This document shows, one piece after another, positions 39,546 through 48,182 of a stretch of 64,000 nucleotides of DNA. The notes under the pieces were generated by a model that did not search any database, was not told the DNA's origin, and saw nothing but the letters and a program-made list of their open reading frames with translations. Origin of the DNA: Cupriavidus plantarum (GTDB taxonomy: Bacteria; Pseudomonadota; Gammaproteobacteria; Burkholderiales; Burkholderiaceae); assembly GCF_905397285.1 (NCBI RefSeq), contig NZ_CAJPUX010000003.1, forward strand, positions 248,001-312,000. The letters run 5' to 3'. Within the stretch, counting starts at the first letter, position 1; each line of letters starts with the position of its first letter. The position numbers were made by a program, and so were the translations under genes.

Positions 39546-40487
39546 TCAGAGCTCGTAGGCTTCGTGGTCGCCGGACATCGCCTGTTCGACCAGCTTGCGG
39601 TTCAGTGTGGGCGAGAACAGTTCGATGAACGTATAGACGAAGCTGCGCAGGTAAGCGCCTTGCTTGACGGCCAGATGGGTCACATTGGTGCCGAACAGGT
39701 GGCCGGCCGGGATGCCACGCAGGTTGCGGTCGCGTTCGGGATCGAAGGCCACGCCGGCGACGATGCCGACGCCGAGGCCGATCTCGACATAGGTCTTGAT
39801 GACGTCGGCATCGACGGCCTCTAGCACGATGTCGGGCTGCAACTGGCGCAGCTCGAACGCCTTGTCGATCTTGGGCCGGCCCGCGAAGTTCGGGTCGTAA
39901 GTAATCAGCGGATACGCCATCAGGTCCTCGAGCGTCAGGTGCTTGCGTTCGAGCAGCGGATGGTCGAGTGGCGTCACCACCACATGTTGCCATTGATAAC
40001 CGGGCAGCGAGACCAGCCCACGGTCGCGGGAAATACCCTCCGTGGCGATCGCGATGTCGGCCTGGTCGTGCAGCACCATGTCGGCGATCTGCGCGGGGTT
40101 GCCCTGCTGGATGGACAGCCGGACCTTCGGGTAGCGCTTGGTGAACTCGCCGACGACGCGGGGCAGCGCGTAACGCGCCTGCGTGTGGGTGGTGGCGATG
40201 GTGAAATTGCCCTGATCCTGTGCCGCATAATCCTTGCCGACCCGCTTGAGGCTCTCGACCTCCTGAAGGATCTTCTCGACGGAGGTCAGGATACGGCGCC
40301 CGGGCTCGGTCAGACTGCGGATGCGCTTGCCGTGGCGGGTGAAGATATCGACACCCAGCTCCTCTTCCAGCTCGATAATCGCCTTCGAGACGCCCGGTTG
40401 TGACGTATAAAGCGCTTTTGCCGCTTCGGTCAGATTGAAATTCTGACGGACGGCCTCACGGACGAATCGGAACTGATGCAGGTTCAT
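39546..40487 (-). CDS. cysB: CysB-family LysR transcriptional regulator
   Basis: A 313-residue LysR regulator starting MNLHQFRFVREAVRQNFNLTEAAKALYTSQPGVSKAIIELEEELG, the distinctive CysB/Cbl helix-turn-helix. The effector domain contains TTHTQARYALP and DADVIKTYVEIGLGVGIVA, also typical; CysB senses O-acetylserine or N-acetylserine in enteric bacteria. It diverges from the sulfur assimilation cluster that it probably activates. Confidence 0.9.
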   Translation of the reverse strand: MNLHQFRFVREAVRQNFNLTEAAKALYTSQPGVSKAIIELEEELGVDIFTRHGKRIRSLTEPGRRILTSVEKILQEVESLKRVGKDYAAQDQGNFTIATTHTQARYALPRVVGEFTKRYPKVRLSIQQGNPAQIADMVLHDQADIAIATEGISRDRGLVSLPGYQWQHVVVTPLDHPLLERKHLTLEDLMAYPLITYDPNFAGRPKIDKAFELRQLQPDIVLEAVDADVIKTYVEIGLGVGIVAGVAFDPERDRNLRGIPAGHLFGTNVTHLAVKQGAYLRSFVYTFIELFSPTLNRKLVEQAMSGDHEAYEL

Positions 40488-40525
40488 ATAACTTCGGTCG
40501 TATAAACAAACAACTTCTTATTAGT

Positions 40526-40553
40526 TTGAGATATGAGGCCAGTTTATTACGAT
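40526..40553 (+). promoter_or_regulatory. Predicted promoter of the sulfur assimilation cluster
   Basis: TTGAGA (40526-40531) and TACGAT (40548-40553) are 16 bp apart inside the AT-rich 171-bp gap between cysB and the TSUP gene, where a CysB site would be expected. I see no unambiguous CysB box. Confidence 0.45.
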
Positions 40554-40658
40554 TTGCGAACTTTGTTAATGAATGGCCCAGTGTCTTCGCGCGCCGCCCC
40601 CGCAGGCGCCCGACCCGCCCGGCAGGGGCCCTTCGTTATCGCCTTGTAGAGCGCCTGT

Positions 40659-41432
40659 ATGTCCCTTGCCTATACCGTTTCCGGTCTGCTGGTCGGTGTC
40701 CTCGTCGGTTTGACCGGCGTGGGTGGGGGTTCGCTCATGACGCCGCTGCTCACGCTGCTGTTCGGCTTCTCGCCGGCCACGGCGGTCGGCACCGACCTCG
40801 CATTCGCGGCAATCACCAAGGGTTTCGGCACGATAGCGCACCGCGCGCACGGCCACGTGCAATGGCAGGTGGTACGCCGCCTGTGCCTCGGCAGCCTGCC
40901 CGCCGCCGTCGCCGCCATTCTCGTCCTCAAGAGCGCCGGCGAACTGGACGCCCAATGGCTGCACGCGATTCGCATGACCATCGGCATCTCCGTGCTGCTG
41001 ACGGTGGCTTCGCTGCTGTTCCGCAAGCAGATGCTCGACTGGCTCGCGCGCCATCCCCGTTTCCAGCTCGAAGGCCGCGCGCAGACGATTGCCACGGTCA
41101 TCGTCGGCGCCGTCATCGGCGTGCTCGTGACCGTGTCGTCGATCGGCGCGGGCGCGGTCGGCGCGACGCTGATCCTGCTGCTGTATCCCCGCATGAAGCC
41201 GGCCGAAGTGGCTGGCACCGACATCGCCTACGCGGTGCCGCTTACCGCGTTGGCCGGCCTCGGCCACGTGTGGCTCGGCACCGTGCACTGGAACCTGCTC
41301 CTCGCGCTGCTGGTGGGCTCGATCCCCGGCATCTGGCTCGGCGCGCAACTGTCGCGGGCATTGCCCGAACGGCTCGTGCGCGCGGCCCTGGCCACGACCT
41401 TGACGCTCGTCGCGATCAAGCTCGTCTCCTGA
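40659..41432 (+). CDS. TSUP family permease (TauE/SafE, sulfite/sulfur-compound transporter)
   Basis: A 257-residue membrane protein with two repeats of the family motif: GLTGVGGGSLMTPLL near the N terminus and VSSIGAGAVGATLILLLYPRM in the second half, each followed by an AVGTD/AEVAGTD segment. About eight hydrophobic segments are visible. TSUP proteins move sulfite, sulfoacetate or thiosulfate. As first gene of the cys cluster it may import a sulfur source or export excess sulfite. Confidence 0.87.
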   Translation: MSLAYTVSGLLVGVLVGLTGVGGGSLMTPLLTLLFGFSPATAVGTDLAFAAITKGFGTIAHRAHGHVQWQVVRRLCLGSLPAAVAAILVLKSAGELDAQWLHAIRMTIGISVLLTVASLLFRKQMLDWLARHPRFQLEGRAQTIATVIVGAVIGVLVTVSSIGAGAVGATLILLLYPRMKPAEVAGTDIAYAVPLTALAGLGHVWLGTVHWNLLLALLVGSIPGIWLGAQLSRALPERLVRAALATTLTLVAIKLVS

Positions 41433-41473
41433 GCGCCCCCGATTAAACGACGAATACTGAACGGACCCACACC

Positions 41474-43153
41474 ATGTATCAGTACGACCAATATGACCAA
41501 CGCATCGTCAACGAACGCGTTGCCCAGTTCCGTGACCAGGTGCAGCGCCGTCTCTCCGGCGAACTGACCGAGGAAGAATTCCTGCCGCTGCGGCTGCAGA
41601 ACGGCCTTTACATGCAGCGCCATGCGTACATGCTGCGCGTGGCGATTCCGTACGGCCTGCTGTCGTCGAAGCAACTGCGCATGCTCGCGCATATCGCGCG
41701 CACGTACGACCGCGGCTACGGCCACTTTTCGACGCGCCAGAACATCCAGTACAACTGGATGGACCTCGAGCGCGTGCCCGACGTCCTGGCCGACCTCGCC
41801 AGCGTGGAAATGCACGGCATCCAGACCTCGGGCAACTGCGTGCGCAACATCACGACCGACCACTTCGCCGGCGTGGCGCCGGACGAGTACGTCGATCCGC
41901 GCGTGCTGGCGGAACTGCTGCGCCAGTGGAGCACGTTCCAGCCGGAATTCGCGTTCCTGCCGCGCAAGTTCAAGATCGCGATCAACGCGTCGGCCAACGA
42001 CCGCGCCGTGATCCAGATGCACGATATCGGCATCGAGGCCTATCGCAACGCTGAAGGCGAGACGCGCCTGCGCATCTGGGCCGGTGGCGGCCTGGGCCGC
42101 ACGCCGATCCTGGGCACCGTGATCAAGGAAGACCTGCCGTGGCAGCACCTGCTGTCGTACGTCGAGTCCGCCATTCGCGTGTACAACCGCTATGGCCGCC
42201 GCGACAACAAATACAAGGCCCGTATCAAGATCCTCGTGAAGGCGATCGGCGCGGAGAAGTTCGCGCAGGAAGTCGAGGAGGAATGGCAGTTCAGCAAGGA
42301 CGGTCCCGGCACGCTGACGCAGGAAGAGTTCGACCGCGTGGCGCAGTACTTTGCCCCGCCGGCCTACGAGAAGCTGCCCGATACCGATGCGTCGTACGAG
42401 AAGCACCTGCTCGAGGACAAGGCGTTCGCGCGCTGGGTCAGCCGTAACGTGCACGGCCACAAGGTGGCGGGCTACGCGGCCGTCACGCTGTCGACCAAGC
42501 CCGGTCCCGCATCGCCCCCGGGCGACGCCACCGACGTGCAGATGGACACGGTGGCCGACCTGGCCGACCGCTTCGGCTTCGGCGAACTGCGCGTGGCGCA
42601 CGAGCAGAACCTGATCCTGCCGGACGTGAAGAAGCGCGACCTGTTCGAGCTGTGGCAGCTCGCGAAGAAGGCCGGCTTGGCCACCGCGAACATCGGCCTG
42701 CTGACCGACATCATCGCTTGCCCGGGCGGCGACTTCTGCTCGCTGGCCAACGCCAAGTCGCTGCCGATCGCGGCGGCGATCCAGGAGCGTTTCGAGGATC
42801 TCGACTACGTGTACGACCTCGGCGAAATCTCGCTGAATATCTCGGGCTGCATCAACGCCTGCGGGCATCACCACGTGGGCAACATCGGTGTGCTCGGCGT
42901 CGACAAGGACGGTTCCGAGTGGTACCAGGTCACGCTCGGCGGTGCGCAGGGCAATGACGCGTCGCTCGGCAAGGTGATCGGCCCGTCGTTCAGCGCCGAG
43001 GAAATGCCGGATGTGGTCAGCCGCATCATCGACACCTTCGTGGCGAACCGCATCGAGGACGAAGCCTTCATGCAGACACTGTCGCGCATCGGCATCGCGC
43101 CGTTCAAGGAACGCGTGTACGCCGACAAGCAACGCGAGCGCGCGGAAGCCTGA
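41474..43153 (+). CDS. cysI: Sulfite reductase hemoprotein (nitrite/sulfite reductase family)
   Basis: A 559-residue siroheme/[4Fe-4S] enzyme reducing sulfite to sulfide. The duplicated ferredoxin-like and siroheme domains are seen in GYGHFSTRQNIQYNWM and in the cluster motif TDIIACPGGDFC ... ISGCINACGHHHVG, giving the four cysteines that bind cluster and heme. No flavoprotein CysJ lies nearby, so electrons probably come from ferredoxin or another reductase. The cluster order cysI-DUF934-cysH is common in betaproteobacteria. Confidence 0.93.
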   Translation: MYQYDQYDQRIVNERVAQFRDQVQRRLSGELTEEEFLPLRLQNGLYMQRHAYMLRVAIPYGLLSSKQLRMLAHIARTYDRGYGHFSTRQNIQYNWMDLERVPDVLADLASVEMHGIQTSGNCVRNITTDHFAGVAPDEYVDPRVLAELLRQWSTFQPEFAFLPRKFKIAINASANDRAVIQMHDIGIEAYRNAEGETRLRIWAGGGLGRTPILGTVIKEDLPWQHLLSYVESAIRVYNRYGRRDNKYKARIKILVKAIGAEKFAQEVEEEWQFSKDGPGTLTQEEFDRVAQYFAPPAYEKLPDTDASYEKHLLEDKAFARWVSRNVHGHKVAGYAAVTLSTKPGPASPPGDATDVQMDTVADLADRFGFGELRVAHEQNLILPDVKKRDLFELWQLAKKAGLATANIGLLTDIIACPGGDFCSLANAKSLPIAAAIQERFEDLDYVYDLGEISLNISGCINACGHHHVGNIGVLGVDKDGSEWYQVTLGGAQGNDASLGKVIGPSFSAEEMPDVVSRIIDTFVANRIEDEAFMQTLSRIGIAPFKERVYADKQRERAEA

Positions 43154-43172
43154 AGACCGGGAGAAAACGAAC

Positions 43173-43751
43173 ATGGCAAAGATCATTCAACTGCAACGCA
43201 GCGCCGCCGAAGTGCGTCCGGTCATCGTGGAAGACAACTGGACCGTGCTGCGCGCGACCGAAGCCGAACCGCTCGACGACGCGCGCATTGCCGCCGCCGT
43301 GCAATCGAAGGACGCGGTGCTGTTTCCGCTGAGCGTGTGGAAGGCCAGCGCAGCGCTGCTGGCCGGCCGTGACAAGGCCATCACCGGCGTGTGGCTGGCC
43401 CCGGAAGACGAGCCGGCCGATGCGGAAGCATTGTTCCCGCAGGTCTCCGTCGTCGCGGTGGACTTCCCGGTGTTCCGCGATGGCCGCGGCTTCTCGACGG
43501 CCTATCTGCTGCGCACGCGCTATCACTGGGCGGGCCAGCTGCGCGCCATCGGCGACGTGCTGCGCGACCAGCTCAACTTCATGAAGCGTTGCGGCTTCGA
43601 TGCGTTCGCGGTGCGCGCGGACAAGAACATCGAGGACGCCATCAAGGGCTTCACCGAATTCACCGTGGCCTATCAGGCTTCGGTCGATGAACCGCTGCCG
43701 CTGTTCCGCCGCGCTCGCGCGGAGGTGACGGCGGGAAGTGGGGCGCAATGA
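43173..43751 (+). CDS. DUF934 family protein
   Basis: A 192-residue protein with the DUF934 pattern: VIVEDNWTVLR near the N terminus, AVDFPVFRDGRGFSTAYLLRTRY in the middle and QLNFMKRCGFDAFAVR near the C terminus. Its function is not established, but it is regularly encoded between sulfite reductase and CysH genes, as here, suggesting an accessory role in sulfite reduction. It starts 19 nt after cysI and overlaps cysH by ATGA. Confidence 0.88.
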   Translation: MAKIIQLQRSAAEVRPVIVEDNWTVLRATEAEPLDDARIAAAVQSKDAVLFPLSVWKASAALLAGRDKAITGVWLAPEDEPADAEALFPQVSVVAVDFPVFRDGRGFSTAYLLRTRYHWAGQLRAIGDVLRDQLNFMKRCGFDAFAVRADKNIEDAIKGFTEFTVAYQASVDEPLPLFRRARAEVTAGSGAQ

Positions 43752-44554
43752 GCGTCGTGCTGTCAGACATCCCCGTGGTCGATGCCTCCGCGGAGGTGTC
43801 GTCCCTGCGCCCCCCAGCGCTGTGGACGATGCCGCTGTACACAGGCTCGATCGAGGCCCTCGAGGCCAAGGAACAGGCGTTGGCCGAACGGCTGACGGGC
43901 ATCGCGTCGCGCTTTTTCCGCGCGCGCTTCGCCACGAGCCTGGCCGCCGAGGACATGGTGCTGACGGACGCGATCCTGCGTGGCAACGAAGGCGTGCGCG
44001 CCGGCATCCGCGTGTTCACGCTGAACACGGGCCGCCTGCATGCGGAAACGCTGGCGGTGCTGGACAAGGTGCACGCGCACTACGGCTACGTGATCGAGCA
44101 GTTCACGCCCGATGCGGAAGCGATCGAGAACTACGTCAGGCGCAATGGCGAGAACGCGTTCTATGACAGCGTCGACCTGCGCAAGACCTGCTGCGGCATT
44201 CGCAAGGTCGAGCCGCTCAACCGCGCGCTGTCGCACGCCGATGCGTGGATGACGGGCCAGCGCCGCGAGCAGGCGGTGACGCGTTCGGAGCTGCCGTTCG
44301 AGGAAATGGACGACGCGCGCGGCATCCCGAAGTTCAACCCGCTCGCAGACTGGACCGAGGCGGAAGTCTGGGCCTACCTGACGCGCCACAACGTGCCGAT
44401 CAACGCGCTGCATGCCAAGGGCTATCCGAGCATCGGCTGCGAACCGTGTACGCGCGCGACCAAGGCTGGCGAAGACGTTCGCGCTGGCCGCTGGTGGTGG
44501 GAGTCGAAGGACTCCAAGGAGTGCGGGTTGCACGAACAGAACATCAAGCATTAA
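43748..44554 (+). CDS. cysH: Phosphoadenylyl/adenylyl-sulfate reductase, APS-type
   Basis: A 268-residue reductase that turns activated sulfate into sulfite. It has the paired cysteines KTCCGIRKVEPL and IGCEPCTR that bind a [4Fe-4S] cluster in APS reductases, and the C-terminal ECGLHE nucleophile cysteine. PAPS-specific enzymes lack the cluster pairs, so the substrate is most likely APS. That fits a cluster without an APS kinase gene. ATGA overlap with the DUF934 gene. Confidence 0.93.
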   Translation: MSVVLSDIPVVDASAEVSSLRPPALWTMPLYTGSIEALEAKEQALAERLTGIASRFFRARFATSLAAEDMVLTDAILRGNEGVRAGIRVFTLNTGRLHAETLAVLDKVHAHYGYVIEQFTPDAEAIENYVRRNGENAFYDSVDLRKTCCGIRKVEPLNRALSHADAWMTGQRREQAVTRSELPFEEMDDARGIPKFNPLADWTEAEVWAYLTRHNVPINALHAKGYPSIGCEPCTRATKAGEDVRAGRWWWESKDSKECGLHEQNIKH

Positions 44555-44569
44555 ACGAGGCCACACGAC

Positions 44570-45553
44570 ATGGGCATCATGACCGAAATCGCCGAAGCAG
44601 ACGTGACAAGCAACGTTGCCAGCAACGTCGAGCACCTGCTGCAGGTACAGAACGACCACCTCGACCGGCTGGAAGCCGAGTCGATCTACATCATCCGCGA
44701 GGTGGTGGCCGAGTGCCGCAATCCCGCGCTGCTGTTCTCGGGCGGCAAGGATTCGATCGTGATGCTGCACCTGGCGCTCAAGGCGTTCCGGCTCGGCGAT
44801 CGCAAGACCGAACTGCCGTTCCCGCTGGTGCATATCGATACCGGCCACAACTATCCCGAGGTCATCACGTTCCGCGACAAGCGCGTGGCCGAGATCGGCG
44901 CGCGCCTCGTGGTGGGCCATGTCGAGGATTCGATCAAGCGCGGTACCGTACGTCTGCGCAAGGAAACCGATTCGCGCAACGCCGCGCAGGCCGTGACGCT
45001 GCTGGAGACCATCGAGGCGAACAAGTACGACGCGCTGATGGGCGGCGCGCGCCGCGATGAAGAGAAGGCGCGCGCGAAGGAACGCATCTTCTCGTTCCGC
45101 GACGAGTTCGGCCAGTGGGATCCGAAGGCGCAGCGTCCGGAACTGTGGAGCCTCTACAACGCGCGCATGGCGCCGGGCGAACAGATGCGCGTGTTCCCGA
45201 TATCGAACTGGACCGAGCTGGACGTGTGGCAATACATCGCCCGCGAGAAGCTCGAACTGCCGCCGATCTACTACGCGCACCAGCGCGAGGTCGTGCGCAA
45301 GAATGGCCTGCTCGTTCCCGTGACGCCGATCACGCCGAAGCAGGATGGCGACGAGAGCGAAGTGCTGTCGGTCCGCTTCCGTACCGTGGGCGATATCAGC
45401 TGCACGTGCCCGGTCGCGAGCACGGCTGCCTCCCCGGTGGAGATCATCGCGGAAACCGCGGTGACGGAGATCACCGAGCGTGGGGCGACGCGCATGGACG
45501 ACCAGACGAGCGAGGCGTCGATGGAGCGCAGAAAGAAAGAAGGTTACTTCTGA
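44570..45553 (+). CDS. cysD: Sulfate adenylyltransferase subunit 2
   Basis: The catalytic subunit of ATP sulfurylase, forming APS from sulfate and ATP with CysN. The PP-loop motif SGGKDS is at 57-62; HIDTGHNYPEVITFRD, GGARRDEEKARAKERIFSFRD and WNPK-like QWDPKAQRPELW are conserved. 327 residues from the ATG at 44570; an ATG three codons later is equally possible. The C terminus RRKKEGYF is the usual ending. 34 nt before cysN. Confidence 0.95.
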   Translation: MGIMTEIAEADVTSNVASNVEHLLQVQNDHLDRLEAESIYIIREVVAECRNPALLFSGGKDSIVMLHLALKAFRLGDRKTELPFPLVHIDTGHNYPEVITFRDKRVAEIGARLVVGHVEDSIKRGTVRLRKETDSRNAAQAVTLLETIEANKYDALMGGARRDEEKARAKERIFSFRDEFGQWDPKAQRPELWSLYNARMAPGEQMRVFPISNWTELDVWQYIAREKLELPPIYYAHQREVVRKNGLLVPVTPITPKQDGDESEVLSVRFRTVGDISCTCPVASTAASPVEIIAETAVTEITERGATRMDDQTSEASMERRKKEGYF

Positions 45554-45587
45554 TCGCCGCCTCGCACGTTACGGACAAGGATTACCC

Positions 45588-46892
45588 ATGAGCACCCAAT
45601 CGAATCATCAAGGCCTGCTGCGATTCATCACCGCGGGCTCCGTCGACGACGGCAAGAGCACGCTGATCGGCCGCCTGCTGTACGACAGCAAGGCGGTTCT
45701 GTCGGACCAGTTGACCGCGCTGGCGAACGCCAAGAACAAGCGCACCGCCGGCGAGCAGATCGACTTCTCGCTGCTGACCGACGGCCTCGAGGCCGAGCGC
45801 GAGCAGGGCATCACGATCGACGTAGCCTACCGCTACTTCTCGACCGCGCGCCGCAAGTTCATCATCGCGGACACGCCGGGCCACGAGCAGTACACCCGCA
45901 ATATGGTCACGGGCGCGTCGACGGCCCACGCCGCGATCGTGCTCGTCGATGCGACCCGCGTGACGGTCACGAACGGCCGCGCCGAGCTGCTCGCGCAGAC
46001 CAAGCGCCATTCCGCGATCCTCAAGCTGCTGGAACTGCAGCACGTGATCGTGGCGGTCAACAAGATGGACCTCGTCGAATTCAGCGAGCAGCGCTTCAAC
46101 GAGATCCGCACCGCCTACGCCGAACTGGCCGAGCAACTGGGCCTGAAGGACGTGCAGTATGTGCCCGTGTCCGCGCTGCGCGGCGACAACATCGTGCACG
46201 AGAGCGAAGCCATGCCGTGGTATCAGGGCGAGCCACTGCTGCCGCTGCTGGAAGCGCTTCCCGTGGTGGACGCCGCCCCGACGGGCGACGCCGCGCTGCG
46301 CTTTCCGGTCCAGCTCGTCATCCGTCAGGACGGCGCGCAATCGGACGACTTCCGCGGCTACGCGGGCCGCGTGGAAGCGGGTACCGTGCGCGTGGGCCAG
46401 AAACTCCGCGTGCTGCCGGCCAACCGCGAAGCCGTGGTGGCCGAAGTGCTGACGCCTAACGGCAGCGCGGACTCGGCGAATGCCGGCGACACGGTGACTG
46501 TACGCCTCGCCGAGGACGTCGATGTGTCGCGCGGTGATATGTTTGTGTCGGCGGAGACGGCAGCGGTGGCCGCGAAGAAGCTGCAGGCGGACCTGTGCTG
46601 GTTCGACGACGAATCGCTGAACCCCGCGCGCAAGTACGTGCTCAAGCACACGACGGCCAGCGTGTTCGCGCGCGTGTCGGCAGTGGATCGCGTGCTGGAC
46701 GTCCATACGCTCTCGCACGAAACCGGCCGGCATGATATCCGTCTGAACGATATTGGCGCGGTACAGATCTCGCTGCAAAAGCCGATCGTGTGCGATGCCT
46801 ATGGCGACAACCCCGCCACGGGCGCATTCGTGCTGATCGACGAAGCGACGAACCATACGGTGGCGGCGGGTATGATCCGTGCTTATGCCTGA
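45588..46892 (+). CDS. cysN: Sulfate adenylyltransferase subunit 1 (GTPase)
   Basis: The GTPase that drives CysD. G1 AGSVDDGKST is at 16-25; DTPGHEQYTRNM (G3) and NKMDLVEF (G4) follow, then two beta-barrel domains as in elongation factors. At 434 residues it ends without the C-terminal APS kinase domain of CysNC fusions, consistent with direct APS reduction. The start at MSTQSNHQGLLRF was chosen because it is the usual N terminus; longer frames overlap cysD. Confidence 0.95.
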   Translation: MSTQSNHQGLLRFITAGSVDDGKSTLIGRLLYDSKAVLSDQLTALANAKNKRTAGEQIDFSLLTDGLEAEREQGITIDVAYRYFSTARRKFIIADTPGHEQYTRNMVTGASTAHAAIVLVDATRVTVTNGRAELLAQTKRHSAILKLLELQHVIVAVNKMDLVEFSEQRFNEIRTAYAELAEQLGLKDVQYVPVSALRGDNIVHESEAMPWYQGEPLLPLLEALPVVDAAPTGDAALRFPVQLVIRQDGAQSDDFRGYAGRVEAGTVRVGQKLRVLPANREAVVAEVLTPNGSADSANAGDTVTVRLAEDVDVSRGDMFVSAETAAVAAKKLQADLCWFDDESLNPARKYVLKHTTASVFARVSAVDRVLDVHTLSHETGRHDIRLNDIGAVQISLQKPIVCDAYGDNPATGAFVLIDEATNHTVAAGMIRAYA

Positions 46893-46933
46893 CCGGTAGA
46901 GGCCGTCAGGCCCATAGAGACAGGCAGTCAACG

Positions 46934-47740
46934 ATGAACACCCCACAAGACAAGGCGCGGCGGCCCACCCCCGGCAAGGTGTACCTGATTGGTGCAGGCC
47001 CCGGCGCGGCCGATCTCATTACAGTGCGCGGCGCACGGTTGCTGGGCGAAGCCGAGGTCGTGCTGCACGACGCGCTGGTCTCGCCCGAGATGCTCGCGTG
47101 GTGTCCGCAGGCCGAGCTGATCGAAGTGGGGAAGCGCTGCGGCCAGCGTTCCACGGCGCAGTTGTTCATCAACCGCCAGATCGTCGATCTGGCGAACAAA
47201 TACGAGCGCGTGGTGCGCCTCAAGGGCGGGGATCCGATGCTGTTCGGCCGCGCCGACGAGGAACTCCAGGCGCTGGAGGCCGCCGGCATCGCATACGAAG
47301 TGGTGCCCGGCATCACCGCGGCGCTCGCGGCGGCCAGCGCCATCGCGCGCCCGCTGACCAAGCGTGGCGTGTCGCGCAGCGTGGCATTTGCCACGCAGGC
47401 CAAGGCCGCGGATGCGGTGGACGTCGATGCGGACGTCAAGGCCGATACCATCATCTACTACATGGGACGCGATCAGGCGGCCCGTATCGCCGCTCAGCTG
47501 ATTGCGCGCGGCAAGCCCGCTACCACCCCCGCATGGGTCGTTGAAGCGGCCACCACGACGCGCCAGCGCAGCCATCAGTTCACGCTGCGCGAGATGGCGG
47601 ATGGCGACGCGGCGGCCTGGATGGATCCGGTGCAGCCGAGTCTGCTGATGATTGGGGAAGCGTTGGGGGCACGGGACACGGAGTTGTCGTCCGCGTTGTC
47701 GTCGCACCCCGGCGACGCAGCGACCTTCCGCGCTGCCTGA
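46934..47740 (+). CDS. cobA: Uroporphyrinogen-III C-methyltransferase
   Basis: A 268-residue SUMT, methylating uroporphyrinogen III to precorrin-2 for siroheme. GKVYLIGAGPGAADLITVRGARLL is the SAM-binding start, and VVRLKGGDPMLFGRADEE and PGITAALAAASAI are family signatures. It lacks the CysG dehydrogenase/chelatase half. Last gene of the sulfur cluster; it supplies the heme of the sulfite reductase together with the convergent CbiX gene. Confidence 0.93.
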   Translation: MNTPQDKARRPTPGKVYLIGAGPGAADLITVRGARLLGEAEVVLHDALVSPEMLAWCPQAELIEVGKRCGQRSTAQLFINRQIVDLANKYERVVRLKGGDPMLFGRADEELQALEAAGIAYEVVPGITAALAAASAIARPLTKRGVSRSVAFATQAKAADAVDVDADVKADTIIYYMGRDQAARIAAQLIARGKPATTPAWVVEAATTTRQRSHQFTLREMADGDAAAWMDPVQPSLLMIGEALGARDTELSSALSSHPGDAATFRAA

Positions 47741-47773
47741 GCTGCTACAAGCCGAGGCTGAGCCGCTGAACGC

Positions 47774-48175
47774 CTAGGCGCTCAACGACGCCGCGCAATA
47801 CGCGGCAATCGCATCCAGCACGCTGTCGGACTCTCCGACGGCGGTCGCCGTCTCGATCCGCATTGCCGGATACTGCTGACGGCACTGGTCCACGAGAGCC
47901 GGAAAATCGCGCCGCAAATGGCCGCCCTGGCCAAAGAACACCGGCACGATCGTCACCTTCGACGTCCCCCGCGCCGCGAGTTCCGCGAGCGCGTCGGGCA
48001 ATTCCGGCGTCATCAATTCCAGAAACGCGAGCCGCACCTCGCAGTGCGGCAGCAGCGCCGCGAGCTTGGCGTGGAGCCGGTCGAACGGCTCGCGCCAGCG
48101 CGCATCGCGCGCGCCGTGCGCGAACAGGACCAGCGCCTCGACGGCTGGGGAAGCAGGGGAGGGTGTATCGGGCAT
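47774..48175 (-). CDS. cbiX: Sirohydrochlorin chelatase, short CbiX/SirB type
   Basis: A 133-residue single-domain chelatase. LVLFAHGARDARWREPF holds the conserved metal-binding histidine and VTIVPVFFGQGGHLRRDFP the second one. It would insert iron into sirohydrochlorin. The N terminus before residue 12 is variable. It is on the opposite strand from the cobA gene and 7 nt upstream of no other coding start; the lptG stop lies just past its start, so it could be carried on the lptFG transcript. Confidence 0.88.
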   Translation of the reverse strand: MPDTPSPASPAVEALVLFAHGARDARWREPFDRLHAKLAALLPHCEVRLAFLELMTPELPDALAELAARGTSKVTIVPVFFGQGGHLRRDFPALVDQCRQQYPAMRIETATAVGESDSVLDAIAAYCAASLSA

Positions 48176-48182
48176 GCCAGTC

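Noticed and set aside
46893-46933. Riboswitch for siroheme or cobalamin before the methyltransferase gene
   Set aside because: Only about 40 nt separate it from cysN, too short for such an element, and no matching pattern is visible.
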